In this document: positions 6,137 to 9,046 of the stretch, piece by piece
Numbering within the stretch: the first letter of the stretch is position 1
How the letters are laid out: each line of letters starts with the position of its first letter
Source of the DNA: Planctomycetota bacterium
Lineage (GTDB): Bacteria > Planctomycetota > Phycisphaerae > WQYP01
Reading direction: 5' to 3'
NCBI GenBank assembly: GCA_021799715.1
Contig: JAJYZY010000095.1
Coordinates: 1-9,046 of the forward strand
DNA length: 9,046 nt
Made by a program: the position numbers and the translations under genes
Notes under the pieces: generated by a model
Seen by the model: only the letters and a program-made list of their open reading frames with translations
Database searches by the model: none
What the model was told of the DNA's origin: nothing

Positions 6137-7273
6137 TCAGCAGTATTGCACCAGAATGTCCATGAATCCGCATGCCATCAACAGCAGCGTCATGAGAATC
6201 ATGCGCAAGCGGGAATGCGCCGGGTGGCTCGCGGCGGTGCGCGAATTGACGTTTAATATCTTGAAAATCGATTCGATGTGTTTGTGAACCGTGCGGACGC
6301 TGATATGTAGGCGTTTGGCAATTTCTTCATTCCCGTAACCCTGGGATAAATGCAGCAGCGTTTCCGCCTGGCGCGGCGTCAAGCCCAGGGATTCCAGCGG
6401 CTTGGCGGATTTTTCCTGCTGGATCTCTGCCATCACCAGCATTCGCCCCATATCCGCTGAATCTATCAACCGAACTTGCAGTATATCTTCGCCAAGTGCC
6501 TTGTTAAAAACCGGTCTCGGCGCGGAGAGATCATCACCGGCCGAAATCTGCTGCCGCAACCATCCGGCAAGTTCCTCGGGTAAAGTTCCCGCGGCGCGGG
6601 CCGATCCGGGGAAGTACTTTCCCAGCCACATGCGGGCCTTTTGTGTCCACAGATCAATCCGGCTTCGCCCGTTGAGCACCACAACGCCATCCGGAAGATT
6701 TTCCAGTATACCGCTTTGGCGCTCGAGGCGTTTTTTGAGTCGAGCTGTAAATCGCGCGGCATCAAACGCGGCGGTCAGGTGCGGACGCAATGTATTTAAC
6801 ACCGTGCGGTCCCGCTCTGAAAAATCACTTTGTTTCCGATTGAATACCAGGGCCGCGATCAGTGGCTTGCGCGTGGGCAGGGTCAGGCTGATCTGAAATT
6901 CCACTCCCATGGGACGATAAAGCTCCTGGTACAGTCCGGTGTCATGCAGTTCGCGCTGGGAGATAAAATCACTGATCCGCAAAGCCTGGCCATCTCCGGA
7001 TGCCAGATGATGCATGATTACCGGATGATCGCTCATAAAGCGTTGCAGCGACGCCACCAGCATGGTCAGATTAAATTCATCAGGGTCAATAAATCCGGTG
7101 ACTTCACCCGCCGCCGGATTAACCTCATTGTAGGCGGTAATATCCGATCCCACGAGTTTGCCGATTTTGGGAATCACCAGCCGCGCCAAATCTTCACGGC
7201 TCCGCGTTGCGCGCAGTGCCCCGACAATCTCCAAAATTGACATCAGGTCATTCGACGCAAGGTCGGTCATCAT
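6137..7273 (-). CDS. LuxR-family transcriptional regulator, GAF/PAS-like sensor
   Basis: The protein has 378 residues. The C-terminal DNA-binding domain (about 296-347) is a clear LuxR/GerE helix-turn-helix: LGLTPRQAETLLHLSQGY, then NEEIAKRLHISVRTVHKHIESI and LNVNSRTAA. The N-terminal part (about 15-170) reads like a GAF-type sensor (DITAYNEV, GVEFQISLTLPTR, ERDRTVLNTLRPHL). The stretch from 190 (ILENLPDGVVVLNGRSRIDLW) resembles a PAS domain. No receiver domain is present, so control by a ligand or partner is more likely than by phosphorylation. The tail after RTAA is unusually long and hydrophobic (MILMTLLLMACGFMDILV). A GTG at 7294 is possible; I prefer ATG 7273, with GAGAG 8 nt before it. 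It has the same strand as the genes downstream but lies 261 nt from them. Its targets are unknown. Confidence 0.85.
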   Translation of the reverse strand: MMTDLASNDLMSILEIVGALRATRSREDLARLVIPKIGKLVGSDITAYNEVNPAAGEVTGFIDPDEFNLTMLVASLQRFMSDHPVIMHHLASGDGQALRISDFISQRELHDTGLYQELYRPMGVEFQISLTLPTRKPLIAALVFNRKQSDFSERDRTVLNTLRPHLTAAFDAARFTARLKKRLERQSGILENLPDGVVVLNGRSRIDLWTQKARMWLGKYFPGSARAAGTLPEELAGWLRQQISAGDDLSAPRPVFNKALGEDILQVRLIDSADMGRMLVMAEIQQEKSAKPLESLGLTPRQAETLLHLSQGYGNEEIAKRLHISVRTVHKHIESIFKILNVNSRTAASHPAHSRLRMILMTLLLMACGFMDILVQYC

Positions 7274-7489
7274 CAAAACGTCTCTCAAGCTCACAGGCCA
7301 GTCGAAAGTTCCACCTGCGGGACATGTATCCGCAAAATAGGTTCACCATGGTCCGGCACACTGCCGTATTAACTTCACCGCTGATTTTTCTCCCGCCGCG
7401 TAACATGCGGACAGCTCCAGCAGCCGCAGCCTGCAATTCCCCTTCAATTCCCATCTACCTTAGTTATCCCCGAATTTTAATTAAAAGCA

Positions 7490-7507
7490 ATACGCATTTT
7501 TACGTAT
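7490..7507. promoter_or_regulatory. palindromic site, copy 1
   Basis: ATACGCAT and TACGTAT frame a 3-nt centre (TTT), with the outer arms ATACG and CGTAT complementary. The same 18-mer, differing only in three central bases, recurs at 8491-8508. Copy 1 lies about 217 nt upstream of the LuxR-type gene. A regulator-binding role is inferred from the paired occurrence. Confidence 0.35.
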
Positions 7508-7703
7508 ATGGCGGTATTTCTCATCAGATTTCGCAGGGCCATCAGGTCGACCACATGGTTAGAGTTCCACGCATAAAAGGGAAGTTTCCTATTTTGCGTA
7601 AAAACGAATAAATGGGACGTATTGTCGTATTGGCTACCGGCCCACTGACAGTTGCGGCACCAAGCCTCCGACAAAAAAGCAACGGAACTGCACACAATAG
7701 GCA

Positions 7704-7746
7704 GACGCGGAAGAATCACGGTTGTTTGTGCAACGGCGTATGACAA
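7704..7746 (+). repeat. isolated copy related to the 48-nt repeats
   Basis: This stretch matches 7971-8013 at about 34 of 43 positions; the first 22 nt (7704-7725 against 7971-7992) differ at only two. It lies 171 nt before the tandem units, a distance that keeps the same reading frame. Confidence 0.5.
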
Positions 7747-7874
7747 ACGCAATCCAATTTCACTCGTGAAAATCGGTGTCGGTCGCGCCGGCCCGGGTTG
7801 CGGCGAAAATCAATACGCCATTTCGCAGCCAACTTGACGCTTCCGCATCAAGCTGATGACCCCAACAACAATCG

Positions 7875-8018
7875 GTTGCGGCAGTATCGCGGTTGATTCA
7901 TGAGGCGTGCAATTCATTACCCAGCGCCCTGCCATCCCGGCTGATCAACGATGCGTGCCAAAAATGGCCTGATGCGGAAGCATCACGGTTGTCCGCGGAA
8001 TGGCGTGTGATAATCCAT
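7875..8018 (+). repeat. three degenerate 48-nt tandem repeats
   Basis: The units are 7875-7922, 7923-7970 and 7971-8018. The shared core ATC-CGG-TG recurs exactly 48 nt apart (7886, 7934, 7982), and units 1 and 2 share about 28 of 48 bases. Translated in one frame they give 16-residue units with S-R-L at the same place (VAAVSRLIHEACNSLP, SALPSRLINDACQKWP, DAEASRLSAEWRVIIH). Unit 3 holds a 6-bp hairpin with a GGAA loop (7970-7985). The flipped version with a TTCC loop is at 7833-7852. Identity is low, so this is an old or constrained array. Confidence 0.45.
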
Positions 8019-8138
8019 TGCGATCATGGATCGTCAAACTCGATTTCGAACCGCCAAAGTCCTAAAGAACGCGAAGATGACGGTGCGTTGTTTCCCCGCC
8101 GCGCCGGAAATCATTGTTCGATGAAATCTTACTCTGAG

Positions 8139-8157
8139 GCGCTTGTGCGGCAAGCGC
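8139..8157. other. perfect 7-bp hairpin
   Basis: GCGCTTG (8139-8145) and CAAGCGC (8151-8157) are complementary around a 5-nt loop. No T-run follows on either strand, so termination is unlikely. Its role is unknown. Confidence 0.4.
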
Positions 8158-8206
8158 GAGTTCAGTTGGCGGCGCGTGTTCAGCAATAATTCGGAGGCTA
8201 AATCCG

Positions 8207-8296
8207 ATGGCGATTCGTCGAATTCATGATTTTCACCGCCATGACGGCCCTGAAAATGAATCTGAAATTTGGCGTTGTCGTATTGCCAACCAATGA
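8207..8296 (+). CDS. possible 29-residue mini-gene
   Basis: An ATG at 8207 is preceded 9 nt upstream by a perfect GGAGG (8193-8197), the strongest ribosome binding site in this gene-poor region. The frame gives a His- and Arg-rich peptide of 29 residues (begins MAIRRIHDFHRHDG, ends RCRIANQ) and stops at TGA 8294-8296. It begins 17 nt after the end of another open frame (TAA at 8187-8189), which has a doubtful TTG start. It could be a real small gene, the start of a decayed longer gene, or chance. No family is recognised. Confidence 0.25.
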   Translation: MAIRRIHDFHRHDGPENESEIWRCRIANQ

Positions 8297-8490
8297 GACG
8301 ATTGAGAGGATTGCCCGCTATTATCAATGGTTTTGTCGTTACATTATTGCCGCAAGTTCGCCACCCATTGCCGCGAAATGGAGTTCCCAAACTGCCAATG
8401 AAAAACCTGCAAATATTTATTTTTTTCCGTCAACTGGCACGCGCAAATCCCCATAAAATCGCAGTTTCTTCACGGCACTGTCGTGCCGGT

Positions 8491-8508
8491 ATACGCATCA
8501 ATACGTAT
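8491..8508. promoter_or_regulatory. palindromic site, copy 2
   Basis: This matches the site at 7490-7507 at 15 of 18 positions, with only the three central bases different (CAA here). It lies about 94 nt upstream of the start of the surface-protein gene at 8602, where an operator would be expected. It follows directly after a 6-bp hairpin (8473-8488). Confidence 0.35.
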
Positions 8509-8545
8509 TGTGTGAATTTCTTATCTGTATATCCTCTAATCGTCA

Positions 8546-8562
8546 CCTGAAATGTTTTCAGG
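8546..8562 (+). other. leader hairpin before the surface-protein gene
   Basis: CCTGAAA (8546-8552) pairs with TTTCAGG (8556-8562) around a 3-nt loop. A T-run (8572-8577) follows 9 nt later, too far for a standard terminator. It probably lies in the leader of the gene at 8602. Confidence 0.4.
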
Positions 8563-8588
8563 GATTGAGAGTTTTTTACCATTTTTAT

Positions 8589-8593
8589 GGGAG
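8589..8593 (+). promoter_or_regulatory. ribosome binding site for the start at 8602
   Basis: GGGAG lies 8 nt before ATG 8602 and decides this start over the in-frame ATG at 8662, which has only GGGA at 3 nt. Confidence 0.6.
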
Positions 8594-8601
8594 CAGCAAC
8601 C

Positions 8602-9046
8602 ATGGGCAGTAGCAAATCTGTTTTGGCACGCATTGAAATTCAGTCGAATTCACCGGGAACCATGCAAGTCAATTCATCGTGTAATCGCAAAAAACGTTTC
8701 GGACTCATACACAAAAGCATCGTCGCGGCGTGCGCCACTGCCGCCACCGCCGTGCTGACCGCAACGGCCATAAGCCCACCTGTCCATGCGACAACCATTA
8801 CTTGGACCGGTGAAGATATTAACAGTCCGCAGCTTTGGAGCAAAGCCGACAACTGGAACCCGACCGGCACGCCCGGAAGCGGTTCTTACACGTCAGTCGT
8901 GGTTGGCAGCCCGGCGACGGCAGCGGCTCCAGCTATTGACGATTATTCCACAACCATAACCAATTTGACGATCAACTTGTCGAGCGGCCTGGCCATCAAC
9001 CCTGGCTTCAATCTTGTTATAAATAGCGGAGGCTACATCAATGACA
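8602..9046 (+). CDS. extracellular repeat protein, 5' part only
   Basis: The frame is open from ATG 8602 to the window end, giving 148 residues of a longer protein. A long polar and basic N-terminal region (1-38, with RKKR at 29-32) precedes a hydrophobic stretch (about 39-57) and a likely cut after PPVHA (63), so export is expected. The mature part opens with ITWTGEDINSPQLWSKADNW and NPTGTPGSG, the entry motif commonly seen in autotransporter-type and PEP-CTERM beta-solenoid proteins of Planctomycetes and Verrucomicrobia. Strand-like repeats follow (TNLTINLSSGLAIN, FNLVINSGGYIND). The start is supported by GGGAG at 8589-8593. A start at 8662 would shorten the leader by 20 residues. The C-terminus, where a sorting signal might lie, is outside the window. 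Confidence 0.8.
   Translation, partial: MGSSKSVLARIEIQSNSPGTMQVNSSCNRKKRFGLIHKSIVAACATAATAVLTATAISPPVHATTITWTGEDINSPQLWSKADNWNPTGTPGSGSYTSVVVGSPATAAAPAIDDYSTTITNLTINLSSGLAINPGFNLVINSGGYIND

Larger units (their letters stand above)
7274..8601. other. long gene-poor region with degenerate repeats
   Basis: About 1.3 kb separates the divergent regulator and surface-protein genes, and no convincing gene lies within it. Overlapping frames of 60-134 codons occur on both strands, mostly without ribosome binding sites or recognisable content. What can be seen is a 12-bp AT palindrome (7475-7486), two copies of an ATACG...CGTAT palindrome (7490-7507, 8491-8508), three 48-nt tandem repeat units (7875-8018) with a related copy at 7704, and several hairpins. 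There is also one very short frame with a strong ribosome binding site (8207). It may be a decayed gene region plus the promoter of the gene at 8602. Confidence 0.55.

Noticed and set aside
7477..7752. 91-codon minus-strand frame upstream of the LuxR-type gene
   Set aside because: No ribosome binding site or family resemblance; it covers the palindromes at 7475-7507.
7833..7985. Integron attC-like or insertion-sequence ends around the hairpins
   Set aside because: No core-site pair, no terminal inverted repeats with target duplication, and no transposase or integrase frame nearby.
7875..8018. CRISPR array
   Set aside because: The units are contiguous 48-nt repeats with low identity and no spacers, and no cas gene is visible.
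8041..8056. TTCGAA stretch resembling a tRNA T-loop on the minus strand
   Set aside because: The flanking bases do not form a T-stem and no acceptor or anticodon arms can be drawn.
7893..8189. 98-codon plus-strand frame through the 48-nt repeats
   Set aside because: Only a TTG start without a ribosome binding site; content is mostly the degenerate repeats. Not called as a gene.
8034..8390. 118-codon minus-strand frame
   Set aside because: TTG start, no ribosome binding site, no recognisable domain, and it overlaps the better-supported short frame at 8207.

Overview
The window looks like part of a chromosome from a Planctomycetes-type bacterium, probably of the Phycisphaerae kind. This is inferred from gene style, not from any search. 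The signs are a secreted Gly/Ser/Thr-rich protein with a PEP-CTERM-like C-terminal sorting tail, a large extracellular protein opening with a W-T-G...LW...ADNWNPTGTP motif as in autotransporter-type repeat proteins of that phylum, long intergenic stretches, and small secreted proteins of no familiar family. Core enzymes (hisB, hisC, bioB) are mixed with these lineage-specific genes.

Layout. Positions 1-640 carry no convincing gene, but hold a direct repeat of about 57 nt, an inverted ATCCG-type repeat and a 44-nt inverted repeat. A plus-strand gene (707-1465) follows, with its own promoter candidate, a folded leader RNA just before the ribosome binding site, and a strong intrinsic terminator at 1572-1606. 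The terminator overlaps the stop codon of the convergent hisB. From 5875 down to 1605 all recognised genes lie on the minus strand: a small signal-peptide/membrane protein (5875-5630), two related small membrane-anchored proteins (5570-5271, 5188-4898), biotin synthase bioB (4874-3756), histidinol-phosphate aminotransferase hisC (3612-2545) and imidazoleglycerol-phosphate dehydratase hisB (2225-1605). A TTGACT/TATCAT promoter sits so close to the first of these that its mRNA is probably leaderless. A minus-strand LuxR-type regulator (7273-6137) lies upstream. A gene-poor region of about 1.3 kb (7274-8601) contains degenerate 48-nt tandem repeats and two copies of a palindromic site. The window ends inside a plus-strand surface-protein gene (8602 onward).

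How the genes fit together. hisC and hisB catalyse steps of histidine synthesis and bioB the last step of biotin synthesis. The three small exported proteins share their strand and the closest spacing with bioB (23 nt), so they may be co-transcribed with it; their role is unknown. The points most worth a second look are a biotin synthase lacking one of the three cysteines that normally hold the sulfur-donating [2Fe-2S] cluster, the paralogous pair of small secreted proteins next to it, and the structured leader at 632-687.
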